Assembly (NCBI GenBank): GCA_963739245.1 | Contig: CAVTZP010000003.1 | Location: 310,001-374,000 of the forward strand | From: CAVTZP01 sp963739245 | Lineage (GTDB): Bacteria; Chloroflexota; Dehalococcoidia; Dehalococcoidales; BS750m-G39 | DNA: 64,000 nt | Reading direction: 5' to 3' | Shown here: positions 25,292-33,651 of the stretch, piece by piece | Layout of the letters: every line of letters begins with the position of its first letter | How positions within the stretch are numbered: position 1 is the stretch's first letter | Made by a program: the position numbers and the translations under genes | Notes under the pieces: model-generated | What the model was told of the DNA's origin: nothing | Seen by the model: only the letters and a program-made list of their open reading frames with translations | Database searches by the model: none

Positions 25292-26827
25292 TTAGCTTAT
25301 AATCATCCTTCTTGGTCGGTACTGAATGGCCTCAGCCAGGTGATGGGCTTTAATTATGTCAGCATTTTCCAGGTCAGCGAGGGTGCGACCTATCTTGAGG
25401 ATGCGGTGGAAGGCGCGAGCAGAGAGGTAGAGTTGCTTCATTGCTGCCTTAAGCAGGCTCTGGGCTGATTCCTCTACCTGGCAGAACTCCCTGACCTCGG
25501 TTGGTGTCATCTCGGCATTACAGGCTAGTCTTGTCCCCTCAAAGCGCTTTCGCTGTGTAGCGCGGGCAGCCTTAACCCTGGCTTGAACCTTCTCTGATTC
25601 TTCTCCCAGTCTATCGTCAGCCAGCTTCTCATAGTCAATGTGTGGCACCTCAACAAAGATATCAACCCGGTCAATGAATGGTCCGCTGACCCGCTTCTGA
25701 TAGCGGGCGACCAGACCGGGGGAGCAGGTGCACTGCTTGAAGGGGTCGCCATAATAGCCGCAGGGGCATGGGTTCATTGCTCCCACCAGCATGAAGTTTG
25801 CCGGGAAGGTTACACTCCCCTGCGCCCGGCTGATGGTGATTACCCTGTCTTCCAGGGGCTGGCGCAATACCTCAAGAACGGCATGCCCGAATTCGGGGAG
25901 TTCATCAAGGAATAGGACCCCGCGGTGGCTGAGGCTTATTTCACCTGGTCTGGGCCAGTGTCCGCCACCCACCAGCCCGGCATTTGAGATGGTGTAGTGG
26001 GGGGAGCGGAAGGGGCGGTGTCTGATGAGGGGGGTATCTGCCGGCAGCAAGCCGCTTACACTGTATATCTTGGTAACCTCCAGGGCTTCTTCGGTGGTCA
26101 TTGGCGGCAGCACTGAGGGGAGGGAGCGAGCCAGCAATGTCTTGCCGCTGCCCGGCGGCCCCATCATTATCAGGTTATGCCCCCCAGCCGCCGCCACCTC
26201 CAGGGCCCGCTTGACATGCTCCTGCCCCTTGATGTAAGCAAGGTCGGTGGTGGGCAGGGTGGGTGAGGGGTATTCCTTATCCTCTTCACCTTCCTGGCGC
26301 TTGTATTCCGGGGCTGGTATTTCTCCCCGAAAGTAGCTGACCAGCTGGGCTAGGGAGGCAATAGGAATGATTTTGGTGCCTTCTATCAAAGATGCCTCTC
26401 GGGCATCAACCTCAGGGACGATAGCATTGGGCACCTTTTCCTGGTAAGCCAGGGCAACCATGGGCAGGATGCCGTTGGTATGGCGCAGGCTGCCATCAAG
26501 GGATAGTTCACCAAGGAGGATGGTTGGAGAGACATCGGCGGATACCTGCTCCGAGCTGAGGAGGATGCCAACAGCAATGGGCAAATCATAGGCCGGCCCC
26601 GCCTTTTTGAGGTTAGCTGGGGCCAGATTAACGGTGATGCGCTTCATCGGGAAGGCACAGCCTGAGTTGCGAATAGCGGCACGCACCCGCTCCTTGGCTT
26701 CCTGGACGGCGGCATCTGGCAGTCCCACTATGGTAAAGGAGGGCAGACCGGGGGAAATATCTACCTCAACCTCAACAATAGCCCCTTCCAGCCCCACTAT
26801 GGCACAGGTTCTTACCTTAGCTAGCAT
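25292..26827 (-). CDS. YifB/ComM-type Mg-chelatase-like AAA+ ATPase
   Basis: 511 residues. N-terminal Lon-like ChlI domain (CAIVGLEGAIVEVEVDISPG, TVNLAPANLKKAGPAYDLPI), AAA+ domain with Walker A GPPGSGKTLLAR (about residues 220-231), Walker B VLFLDELPEF, MNPCPCGYYGD, and the C-terminal SARAFHRILKIGRTLADL. The ComM branch is a branch-migration helicase in natural transformation; whether this one does that is not shown. It has its own promoter. Confidence 0.93.
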   Translation of the reverse strand: MLAKVRTCAIVGLEGAIVEVEVDISPGLPSFTIVGLPDAAVQEAKERVRAAIRNSGCAFPMKRITVNLAPANLKKAGPAYDLPIAVGILLSSEQVSADVSPTILLGELSLDGSLRHTNGILPMVALAYQEKVPNAIVPEVDAREASLIEGTKIIPIASLAQLVSYFRGEIPAPEYKRQEGEEDKEYPSPTLPTTDLAYIKGQEHVKRALEVAAAGGHNLIMMGPPGSGKTLLARSLPSVLPPMTTEEALEVTKIYSVSGLLPADTPLIRHRPFRSPHYTISNAGLVGGGHWPRPGEISLSHRGVLFLDELPEFGHAVLEVLRQPLEDRVITISRAQGSVTFPANFMLVGAMNPCPCGYYGDPFKQCTCSPGLVARYQKRVSGPFIDRVDIFVEVPHIDYEKLADDRLGEESEKVQARVKAARATQRKRFEGTRLACNAEMTPTEVREFCQVEESAQSLLKAAMKQLYLSARAFHRILKIGRTLADLENADIIKAHHLAEAIQYRPRRMIIS

Positions 26828-26842
26828 CTTTTCCTTTTGGCT

Positions 26843-26871
26843 ATATTAGCGTGTAGCTGGCTATGTGTCAA
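26843..26871 (-). promoter_or_regulatory. Promoter of the yifB-SemiSWEET unit
   Basis: TTGACA (26866-26871), 17-bp spacer, TAATAT (26843-26848), minus strand. Only 15 nt separate the -10 from the ATG, giving a leader of about 8-9 nt. Confidence 0.85.
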
Positions 26872-26890
26872 CGAACTCAAGTTGTTTATT

Positions 26891-26970
26891 AACCTCACCC
26901 CCTTAATCCCCCTCTCCTTCCGAAGGAGAGGGGGAAAGTATTTAAAGAAGAGGGGCTAGCGCCCCTCTTA
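26891..26970 (-). repeat. Dispersed paired-hairpin repeat, copy 1L
   Basis: Tail ACCTCACCCCCTTAAT, hairpin CCCCCTCTCCTT/AAGGAGAGGGGG, spacer TATTTAAAG, hairpin AAGAGGGGC/GCCCCTCTT. The tail faces the yifB promoter. Confidence 0.85.
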
Positions 26971-27017
26971 GACACCCCGTTAAGTTAAGCTCATTATCAA
27001 AGGGGGGGAGATAAAAA

Positions 27018-27090
27018 AGAGGGGGCGAAGCCCCCCTCTTAAAACTACTTCCCCCTTCCCCTGAGGGGAAGGGGGATAAAGGGGGATAGG
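27018..27090 (+). repeat. Dispersed paired-hairpin repeat, copy 1R
   Basis: Inverted relative to copy 1L: hairpin AGAGGGGG/CCCCCTCT, spacer AAAACTACTT, hairpin CCCCCTTCCCC/GGGGAAGGGGG, tail ATAAAGGGGGATAGG. The tail ends 9 nt before the -35 box of the caiB promoter. Confidence 0.85.
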
Positions 27091-27099
27091 GTCTTAATC

Positions 27100-27128
27100 T
27101 TGACAAACTGTCTTTCTTATGGTAAAGT
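27100..27128 (+). promoter_or_regulatory. Promoter of the first caiB leader
   Basis: TTGACA (27100-27105), 17-bp spacer ending TATGG, TAAAGT (27123-27128). It is nearly identical in form to the promoter at 28589. Confidence 0.87.
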
Positions 27129-27134
27129 CAACCC

Positions 27135-27310
27135 AGAAGAAAATGTTAAAGCAAACTGTCTCCCCAGCTTTATTTTTTGCCAACTTCATCTTTACTGGCG
27201 CACTCAGTGCGCTTGGGGGGATAATTTATTGAAAATTTAATAATATTTAACCGGTAAAAAATTAAAGAGTTAAAAAGTATCCCTCCAAGCGGAGGGAATT
27301 TTATTTATTA
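27135..27310 (+). promoter_or_regulatory. Candidate attenuator leader 1 (unrecognised structured RNA)
   Basis: A leader of about 210 nt precedes the CoA-transferase gene. Seen: an upstream strand CTCCCCAGC (27160-27168), a 6-bp hairpin GCGCAC-TCA-GTGCGC (27199-27212), directly followed by the strand CGCTTGGGGGGATA (27210-27223), and a terminator-like hairpin TCCCTCC-AAGC-GGAGGGA (27280-27297) with ATTTTATTTATT after it. The 27210-27223 strand can pair over 14 nt (one G-U) with 27278-27291, the left arm and loop of the terminator, or with 27160-27168. This is the layout of a switch. No known riboswitch consensus was recognised. The same layout recurs at 28624. Confidence 0.7.
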
Positions 27311-27344
27311 AGGGCAATGAAATATCCGAAAGGAAGGTAGTGAG

Positions 27345-28553
27345 ATGGCTGGACCTTTAGATGGAATCAAGGTAGTGGAGCTAACCATGTTTCAGCAGGG
27401 ACCGGTGGCCGGAACCAAGCTGGGGGACATGGGCGCCGAGGTAATCAAGGTAGAGCCTCCAACCGGAGACCCGGCGCGGGGATTCATGAGGATTATCGGA
27501 ACCCAGGTTGGCTTGAAAGGGCGCAACTATTACTTTGAGCAGCATAACCGGAACAAGAGGAGCATTGTTCTGGATTTGAAGACTGAAAAAGGGATGGAGG
27601 CATTTCTCAAGCTGATTGACTGGGCTGATGTGTTTGTTACCAATCTGAGCATAGATGCCCCGCAGAAGATGGGTATCGGTGCTGACGAGTTGCTTAAGAG
27701 GAATCCACGGCTTATCTATGCCCATGCCTCTGGTTGGGGGAGAAAGGGCCCTGACGCTAATACTCTTTCCTTTGACTATGCCGGGATTGGGCGCTCAGGG
27801 CTGATGATGTCTTGTGGTGAGCGGGGTACACCTCCAGCCCAGATCTTGCCCGGGCTTGCCGATGAGCTTGGGGGAATGGTCTGTGCCTGGGCGGTATGTA
27901 CTGCCCTCTATGTCAGGGAGAGGACGGGTAAGGGGCAACTGGTGGATACCTCGTTAATGGGCAGCCTCATGTGCATGGAGAGCGTTGTCTTATCTGCCCC
28001 GGCTATTTTAGGTCAGGAATTCCCCAGGGAGGTCAGGGCTGAGGCGGGTAACCCACTTTATAACCACTACAAGGCAAAGGATGATAAGTGGTTTATTCTA
28101 GCTCACCTTCAGCCGGATAGATACTGGCCTAATGCCTGCCTGGCTTTGGGCATGCCTGAACTTGAGCATGACCCAAGGTTCAATAGTATAGAAGCCAGGG
28201 GAGAAAATGCCAAAGAGCTTATCGCTATTATGGATAAGACTTTTGCCACCAAGACCAGGGAGGAATGGTTTAAGATTTTTAAGAAGGAGGATCTGATTTA
28301 CACCCCTATCCAGACGCCCACTGAGGTGGTTAATGACCCCCAGGCTATCGCCAATAACTATGTTGTCTGGTTTGACCACCCGGTTCTGGGCAGGACGAAG
28401 ATGGTTGGTTTCCCCTGGGACTTCAGCCAAACCCCAGCTTCAATAAGAAGGGAAGCCCCGGAGTTCGGGCAACACACTGAGGAGATTTTGTTGGAGCGAG
28501 GCTATACCTGGGATGATATTGCCAAACTAAAGGATGAGAAGGTCATACCCTAG
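27345..28553 (+). CDS. CaiB/BaiF (class III) CoA-transferase
   Basis: 402 residues. The N-terminal motif KVVELTMFQQGPVAG and MGAEVIKVEPPTGDPARG, the candidate catalytic Asp173 (LPGLADELGGMV) and RERTGKGQLVDTSLM identify a class III CoA-transferase. It probably activates a 2-hydroxyacid with CoA from another acyl-CoA, because it heads a cluster with 2-hydroxyacyl-CoA dehydratase genes, as FldA does in phenyllactate dehydration. It has a close paralogue at 28860. GGAAGG lies upstream of the ATG. Controlled by the attenuator leader 1. Confidence 0.88.
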   Translation: MAGPLDGIKVVELTMFQQGPVAGTKLGDMGAEVIKVEPPTGDPARGFMRIIGTQVGLKGRNYYFEQHNRNKRSIVLDLKTEKGMEAFLKLIDWADVFVTNLSIDAPQKMGIGADELLKRNPRLIYAHASGWGRKGPDANTLSFDYAGIGRSGLMMSCGERGTPPAQILPGLADELGGMVCAWAVCTALYVRERTGKGQLVDTSLMGSLMCMESVVLSAPAILGQEFPREVRAEAGNPLYNHYKAKDDKWFILAHLQPDRYWPNACLALGMPELEHDPRFNSIEARGENAKELIAIMDKTFATKTREEWFKIFKKEDLIYTPIQTPTEVVNDPQAIANNYVVWFDHPVLGRTKMVGFPWDFSQTPASIRREAPEFGQHTEEILLERGYTWDDIAKLKDEKVIP

Positions 28554-28588
28554 GTTAGGTTTTTTGGGAAACGGGGAGAGCAAAGGTG

Positions 28589-28617
28589 TTGACAATGTGG
28601 TCTCTCTATGGTAAACT
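28589..28617 (+). promoter_or_regulatory. Promoter of the second caiB leader
   Basis: TTGACA (28589-28594), 17-bp spacer ending TATGG, TAAACT (28612-28617). It matches the first caiB promoter in boxes, spacing and the TATGG preceding the -10. Confidence 0.87.
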
Positions 28618-28623
28618 AATATT

Positions 28624-28813
28624 CAAGGAATTAGGTTAAATAAACTATGTTAACTTATATTGCTTCCCAAGATTATTTTTATACATATTTTACCTACCGT
28701 GCACCAAGTGTGCTTGGGAGGCTGTGACACGGAGATTAGATAGAGAAGCATAAACAAAACTAAAGTAAAAAGCTAAATGAGAAACCCTCCCAAGCGGGAG
28801 GGTTCTTTTTTTG
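28624..28813 (+). promoter_or_regulatory. Candidate attenuator leader 2 (same design as leader 1)
   Basis: Upstream strand GCTTCCCAAG (28662-28671), hairpin GTGCAC-CAA-GTGTGC (28699-28713), strand GCTTGGGAGGC (28712-28722), A-rich linker, then a strong intrinsic terminator AACCCTCCC-AAGC-GGGAGGGTT followed by CTTTTTTT (28783-28812). GCTTGGGAGG is perfectly complementary over 10 nt to CCTCCCAAGC (28786-28795) of the terminator, and CTTGGGAGGC pairs over 10 nt (one G-U) with 28662-28671. The hairpin stem differs from leader 1 at two pairs that keep pairing with G-U, consistent with conserved structure. Confidence 0.75.
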
Positions 28814-28859
28814 GGGCAGATTTGCCTGAATAATATTTAGCGAAAGGAGAAACAAGATA

Positions 28860-30065
28860 ATGCCTGGACCTTTAGATGGAGTTAAGGTGGTCGAGCTGGG
28901 GCAATTCCAGCAAGGACCGGTGGCAGCAATGAGGCTGGGAGATTTGGGTGCTGATGTGATTAAGGTGGAGGCACCGACCGGAGACCCGGGGCGGGGATTC
29001 ATGAGACTGGTGGCGGTGGATGCTGGATTAACTGGCAGGAACTACTACTTTGAGGGACATAATCGTAACAAGAGGAGCATCGTTCTGGATTTAAAGAAAG
29101 AAAAGGGGCTCGAGATTTTCTTTAAGCTGATTGAGTGGGCTGATGTCTTCGTAAATAATCTGAGTATAAATGCTCCGGACAGGATGGGCATTGGCTATGA
29201 GGTATTGCGAGCCAGAAATCCACGGCTTATCTATGCCCATACCTCAGGTTGGGGCAGAAAAGGCCCGGATGCTGACGCCCTTTCCTTTGACTATACCGGC
29301 ATAGCCAGGTGTGGCACCATGATGATTGCTGGTGAGCGAGGTAGTCCACCCCAGAGTCTTGTCCCCGGTATCGGCGATGAGCTTGGTGCCCTTATGTGTG
29401 CCTTTGCCGTATGTGCTGCCCTTTACACCAGGGAGAAGACGGGCAAGGGGCAGCGAATCGATACCTCACTAATGAGTGGCCTGATTGCTATGGAGCGTCT
29501 TGCCCTGTCGGCGCCCGCCTTTCTGGGTCAGGAGTACCCTCGCTGGGCTAGGGCTAAGGCCGGTAACGCAATGTATAATCATTATAAGTGTAAGGACGAT
29601 AAATGGCTGGTTCTGGCTCACCTTCAGCCCGATAGATACTGGCCCAATGTATGCCAGGCATTGGGAATAGCAGAACTGGAGCATGACCCCAAATTCAGCA
29701 CAATAGAAGCCAGGCATAAAAATGCCGAGGAGCTGGTGTCTATCTTTGATAAGAGGCTGGCTAGTAAGACGAGAGATGAATGGATGGAGATTTTCAAGAA
29801 GGAAAACGTAATCTGCGCCCCGATTCAGACAACAATTGAGGTGGTTAATGACCCGCAGGCTCTGGCTAACGAGTATATTATCTCGGTTGATGACCCGGCG
29901 CGGGGTAAGACCAAGCAGGTAGGTTTCCCCTGGATGTTTAGCCAAACCCCGGCCTCAGTAAGGCGCGTTGCTCCTGAACTGGGGGAGCACACCGAAGAGA
30001 TATTGCTTAACTTGGGCTATAGCCGTGATGACATAGCTGGGCTAAGGCAAGATAGTGTAATATAA
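28860..30065 (+). CDS. CaiB/BaiF (class III) CoA-transferase, paralogue
   Basis: 401 residues and closely similar along its whole length to the protein at 27345 (for example GLKGRNYYFE/GLTGRNYYFE, KDDKW, YWPN(A/V)C, GQHTEEILL/GEHTEEILL). Candidate catalytic Asp in VPGIGDELGALM (about residue 173). It has its own promoter and leader, so the two paralogues can be expressed separately, but the downstream dehydratase genes follow this copy after 26 nt. AAAGGAG lies upstream of the ATG. Confidence 0.88.
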   Translation: MPGPLDGVKVVELGQFQQGPVAAMRLGDLGADVIKVEAPTGDPGRGFMRLVAVDAGLTGRNYYFEGHNRNKRSIVLDLKKEKGLEIFFKLIEWADVFVNNLSINAPDRMGIGYEVLRARNPRLIYAHTSGWGRKGPDADALSFDYTGIARCGTMMIAGERGSPPQSLVPGIGDELGALMCAFAVCAALYTREKTGKGQRIDTSLMSGLIAMERLALSAPAFLGQEYPRWARAKAGNAMYNHYKCKDDKWLVLAHLQPDRYWPNVCQALGIAELEHDPKFSTIEARHKNAEELVSIFDKRLASKTRDEWMEIFKKENVICAPIQTTIEVVNDPQALANEYIISVDDPARGKTKQVGFPWMFSQTPASVRRVAPELGEHTEEILLNLGYSRDDIAGLRQDSVI

Positions 30066-30091
30066 CTGGTATAACTGGGAGGAAGTTAGTT

Positions 30092-31261
30092 ATGGCTGAA
30101 GAAAGCGTTACTGGTAGAGGGTTGGCGCTGGCTGATAGGTATTATCAGGACTACGGCTCTAGAGCCAGGGAGCTAAAGGGGCAGGGGAAGCGAATAATGG
30201 GCTATCTCTGTGCTTTTGTTCCCGTAGAAATTATCACCGCCGCTGGCTTTATTCCGTTCCGGATAAAGGGGGATGTTAACGAGCCAATTACTAAGGCTGA
30301 TGCCGAGATGGAGACCATTATTTGCCCCCTGGTTCGTAGCTGTTTTGATATGTCGCTAAAGGGTAAGTATGGTTTTCTTGATGGTATAGTTATACCCCAT
30401 GCCTGTGACAGTATCTGCCGGACTTATGACATCTGGCGATATACCCTCAACCTCCCTTACTCCCATTTTATCAATATGCCCCACGGAACCGATGACTCAT
30501 CGCTCAGCTTCTACAAAGCGGAGCTAAATACATTTAGAAAAAGTCTGGGTGGATTTACCGGGAGGGAGATTTCTGACCAGGGCCTGAAGCAGGCCATTGG
30601 GCTTTATAACCAGAACCGGGCTAAGGTGAGAGAGCTCTACCAGTTGCGGAAATCAGACCCGCCCCAAGTCTCGGGGGTTGAGGTAGCCAAGGTTCTGGTG
30701 GCGGCGGTGAGCCTGCCGGTGGATGAAGCCAGCAAGCTTATCGGCGGTGTTATAGACGAGATTAAACAAAGGAAGGTCGTCCCAGCGCCGAAATCAGCCC
30801 GGCTGATGGTGGTTGGCGCTCAGATGGATAATGTGGCTTTCATTGACCTGGTGGAGAAGAGTGGGGCTTGGGTGGTAGCTGATGACCTGTGCCCCGGGGC
30901 TAGGGAGTCCTTGGCTGATGTTAACATCACTGCCGGCCTTATTGATGGCATCGCCGAACGGTATCTGAGAAAGATATATTGTGGCCGAACCTACCGGGAG
31001 ATGAAGGGAAGCTATCCGGAGTATATGGAGGAGAGGTTTGGTCATATCGGCGCCGCGATTAAGGATTTTAAGGTTGATGGCGTTATTCTCTATATCTATA
31101 AGTATTGTGACCCCTTTGGCTTTGAGGTGCCCCAGATGAAGAGCTATATTGAATCTAAGGGCATGCCGGTTCTTTATCTTGAGGATGAGTATTCAATGTC
31201 AACCATTGGTCGGCTGCGAACCAGGATTCAGGCTTTTCTGGAACTACTTGGCTCAAAATAG
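30092..31261 (+). CDS. 2-Hydroxyacyl-CoA dehydratase/benzoyl-CoA reductase family subunit
   Basis: 389 residues of the HgdB/BcrC/FldC family, iron-sulfur subunits that use a low-potential electron from an activase to remove water from (R)-2-hydroxyacyl-CoA as a ketyl radical. Seen: MGYLCAFVPVEIITAAGFIP, IICPLVRSCFDMSL, IPHACDSICRTYDIW and ILYIYKYCDPFGFEVPQM, which supply the Cys ligands of a [4Fe-4S] cluster. Benzoyl-CoA reductase subunits are relatives, but the CoA-transferase and GlcD/F neighbours favour a dehydratase. Confidence 0.88.
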   Translation: MAEESVTGRGLALADRYYQDYGSRARELKGQGKRIMGYLCAFVPVEIITAAGFIPFRIKGDVNEPITKADAEMETIICPLVRSCFDMSLKGKYGFLDGIVIPHACDSICRTYDIWRYTLNLPYSHFINMPHGTDDSSLSFYKAELNTFRKSLGGFTGREISDQGLKQAIGLYNQNRAKVRELYQLRKSDPPQVSGVEVAKVLVAAVSLPVDEASKLIGGVIDEIKQRKVVPAPKSARLMVVGAQMDNVAFIDLVEKSGAWVVADDLCPGARESLADVNITAGLIDGIAERYLRKIYCGRTYREMKGSYPEYMEERFGHIGAAIKDFKVDGVILYIYKYCDPFGFEVPQMKSYIESKGMPVLYLEDEYSMSTIGRLRTRIQAFLELLGSK

Positions 31262-31279
31262 TGGTAAAGGAGAATGGGC

Positions 31280-32629
31280 ATGACACAAGAGAAGAAACCG
31301 GAGGAGAGACAGAAGAGAAGGACAGCTACCGAGGCAGCCAGCAAGATAGGCGCCATGAGTAAGGCTATGGTTGCCAGTGTGGCACAGGCGAAGGTGGAGG
31401 GAAAGCCTATCGCCTACACCTTTATCTGCTGCTGTTATGATGAGATTGTCCGAGCTATGGATATTGTCCCCAGCTGGGTTGAGAACTACGCCGGCATATG
31501 TGGTGCCAAGCGTGATGCCCAGCGATTTCTGGAGAGGGCTGAAGCGGAGAACTTCTCTCGTTCCCTCTGCACTTATGCTCTGTGTGGTCTGGGGTTTGAC
31601 GCCTGGCGCGAGGAACTGGGGGCGATGCCCCCCGAATCCCCGTGGGGAGGGCAGGTGAAACCGGATATGATGCTCGGTAGCGGTCAGATACTCTGTGACC
31701 CCAGGAACAAGTGGTTTCAGGCCGCCCAGCACTACATGCCCGATGTCCCTGTCTACGATATCAATCTCCCCTGGCCACTGTATGAGGGTGATTATGACTA
31801 CCATGAGGTTCAGGATTACTATGTGAGGTATATAGTTGAGCAGCTGAGAGGTCTGGTGGAGTTTCTGGAGAAGCAGACCGGTAAGAAGATGGACTGGGAT
31901 AAGCTGAGCGAGCTTGTTGACCTCACCGATAGGAGCTGGAACCTAATCTGGGAGACATATGAACTGCGCCGGGCGGTGCCTTCTCCCATGGGTACCGGGG
32001 ATGCCATGAACACCATGGTGCCCATCGTTTTTATGATGGCAACCCAGCAAGCCTATGACTTTTTTAAAGAGCTAAACGATGAGCTGAAGCGCAAGATAGC
32101 CAACAAGGAAGGCGAGGTTCCTGATGAGAAGTACCGACTAATATGGGGCGGCGGCCTGCCATCATGGTTTGCCCTGAGCGACTTCAACTACTTTAATAGC
32201 AAGGGCGCTGTTTTCCCGGTTGAGACCACCTATCGGATGATAGAGGCAGTTTACAATTTTGATATTGATCTGACCAAGGTTACCGACCCGCTGGAGCATA
32301 TCGCCTGGAGATGGGTGAAGTTCTGGACCTACTGGCATGATAAGGCGAGGAAGCGCCCCGGCTCCCACCCCGCTGTCGAGCGGCTGATTCGGTATATTGA
32401 AGACTACAAGATAGACGGCATTGTCATGCATGAAGCTTTTTCCTGCCGCACCTGGCATGTCGGTTTAATCTGGCAGCTAAATCTGCTGAAGAAGGTATAT
32501 AGGGATATGCCGTCGCTGATTCTGGAGAGTGATATTGTCGATATCAGCTCCTATAACGAGGCTGATACCAGAGCCAGAATAGATGCCTTTATCGATACCC
32601 TAGAGGCAGTTAAGGGTAAGAAAAAATGA
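31280..32629 (+). CDS. 2-Hydroxyacyl-CoA dehydratase family subunit (larger)
   Basis: 449 residues from ATG 31280; an ATG at 31274 is also in frame, but AAAGGAG is spaced better for 31280. Family HgdA/BcrB/FldB. Cysteine-bearing segments are TFICCCYDEIVRAMD, YAGICGAKRD, LCTYALCGLG and HEAFSCRTWHVG. It pairs with the preceding subunit (13-18 nt gap), and its stop overlaps the activase start (ATGA), pointing to one complex. Confidence 0.86.
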   Translation: MTQEKKPEERQKRRTATEAASKIGAMSKAMVASVAQAKVEGKPIAYTFICCCYDEIVRAMDIVPSWVENYAGICGAKRDAQRFLERAEAENFSRSLCTYALCGLGFDAWREELGAMPPESPWGGQVKPDMMLGSGQILCDPRNKWFQAAQHYMPDVPVYDINLPWPLYEGDYDYHEVQDYYVRYIVEQLRGLVEFLEKQTGKKMDWDKLSELVDLTDRSWNLIWETYELRRAVPSPMGTGDAMNTMVPIVFMMATQQAYDFFKELNDELKRKIANKEGEVPDEKYRLIWGGGLPSWFALSDFNYFNSKGAVFPVETTYRMIEAVYNFDIDLTKVTDPLEHIAWRWVKFWTYWHDKARKRPGSHPAVERLIRYIEDYKIDGIVMHEAFSCRTWHVGLIWQLNLLKKVYRDMPSLILESDIVDISSYNEADTRARIDAFIDTLEAVKGKKK

Positions 32630-33471
32630 AAAGCCAGTATTTTGCCGGGGTTGACATCGGTTCCACAATGACCAAGGTAGTGATTATGAACCGGGCAATT
32701 CTTGCCTCGGTCATTGGTCCTACCGGTCCCGAACACAGGAAGTTAGCCAACCGGGTAATGGAGGAAGCCCTAGCCAAGGCAAGGCTCTCCTTTGATGACA
32801 TAACCTATGTGGTGGCTACCGGCTATGGGCGAATTAGTGTCCCCTTTGCCGATAGGCAGATAACCGAGATATCCTGTCATGCCCGCGGGGTTAGCCACCT
32901 GCTACCTGAGGCCAGGACAGTAATTGACATTGGTGGTCAAGATAGCAAAGCGATTAAGCTGAGCAATGGGCGGGCAGTGGACTTTGTCATGAATGATAGG
33001 TGTGCTGCCGGGACGGGGAGATTTCTTGAGACGACGGCGGAGGGGCTTGGGGTGAAGCTGGATGATATGGGCCGGCTTTCCCTTGAGGCTAAAAATAGGG
33101 TTGAGATAAGCAGCACCTGCACTGTTTTTGCCGCCCAGGAGGTGGTGGCGCAACTGGCGGCGGGGGTGCCGCTGGCTGATATCATCGCCGGTTTGCATGA
33201 GGCGATTGCCTCAAGGATATATGGGATGGCGAGGCGGTTGAAGATAGAGCGGGAGGTAGCCCTAACCGGTGGTGGGGCTAAGAATATAGGCCTGGTCAGG
33301 GCTTTAGAGGCTAAATTGGGTTATCCGGTGCTGGTGCCACCGGAGCCTTTACTTACCGGAGCTATAGGTGCCGCTTTGCTGGGTAAGGATATCGTCAAAA
33401 AGGCGGCAGAGAGCGGCGAACCCCTGCCCAGAAGCGAACGCCGCTTAACCGAGGCTAGCATTTTTACCTAA
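32626..33471 (+). CDS. BadF/BcrA/HgdC-type activase ATPase, first copy
   Basis: 281 residues of the ASKHA ATPase family. The homodimer holds one [4Fe-4S] cluster and injects an electron into the dehydratase at the cost of ATP. ATP-binding signatures are GVDIGSTMTKVVIM and VIDIGGQDSKAIKL. The cluster cysteines are in NDRCAAGTGRFLE and SSTCTVFAAQEVV, and GGGAKNIGLVRALE closes the site. Overlaps the dehydratase gene by 4 nt. Confidence 0.92.
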   Translation: MKSQYFAGVDIGSTMTKVVIMNRAILASVIGPTGPEHRKLANRVMEEALAKARLSFDDITYVVATGYGRISVPFADRQITEISCHARGVSHLLPEARTVIDIGGQDSKAIKLSNGRAVDFVMNDRCAAGTGRFLETTAEGLGVKLDDMGRLSLEAKNRVEISSTCTVFAAQEVVAQLAAGVPLADIIAGLHEAIASRIYGMARRLKIEREVALTGGGAKNIGLVRALEAKLGYPVLVPPEPLLTGAIGAALLGKDIVKKAAESGEPLPRSERRLTEASIFT

Positions 33472-33483
33472 AAGATGGGCGAA

Positions 33484-33638
33484 AAGCCCCAAATAAGTTG
33501 TAGGGAGTTTAAGAGGGACGAAGTCCGTGAGAGATAACTCATCTTAAAAATAGGGGAGTCGAAGAGGGGCGAAGCCCCTCTTAAAGAAATTACTTCCCCT
33601 TCCCCTTGTCAAGGGGAAGGGGATAAAGGGGATAGGGT
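33484..33638 (+). repeat. Dispersed paired-hairpin repeat, copy 2, with a decayed copy beside it
   Basis: 33561-33638 has hairpin AAGAGGGGC-GAA-GCCCCTCTT, spacer AAAGAAATTACTT, hairpin CCCCTTCCCCTT/AAGGGGAAGGGG and tail ATAAAGGGGATAGGG facing the next gene. At 33511-33530, TTAAGAGGGACGAAGTCCG is a degraded version of the first hairpin. Confidence 0.82.
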
Positions 33639-33639
33639 T

Positions 33640-33645
33640 TATAAA
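33640..33645 (+). promoter_or_regulatory. -10 box placed for a leaderless transcript of the second activase
   Basis: TATAAA lies exactly 6 nt before the ATG at 33652, and its -35 region would be the repeat tail. No Shine-Dalgarno sequence is present. No good -35 consensus is visible. Confidence 0.4.
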
Positions 33646-33651
33646 ATATCT

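Noticed and set aside
26891..27090. Inverted repeat pair considered as a CRISPR or transposon terminal repeat
   Set aside because: No regular spacers, no transposase frame between the copies, and the same unit occurs singly elsewhere; better treated as a dispersed repeat.
33511..33560. Possible small RNA or extra gene in the gap between the activases
   Set aside because: Only decayed repeat hairpins were seen; no promoter-terminator pair or coding frame.
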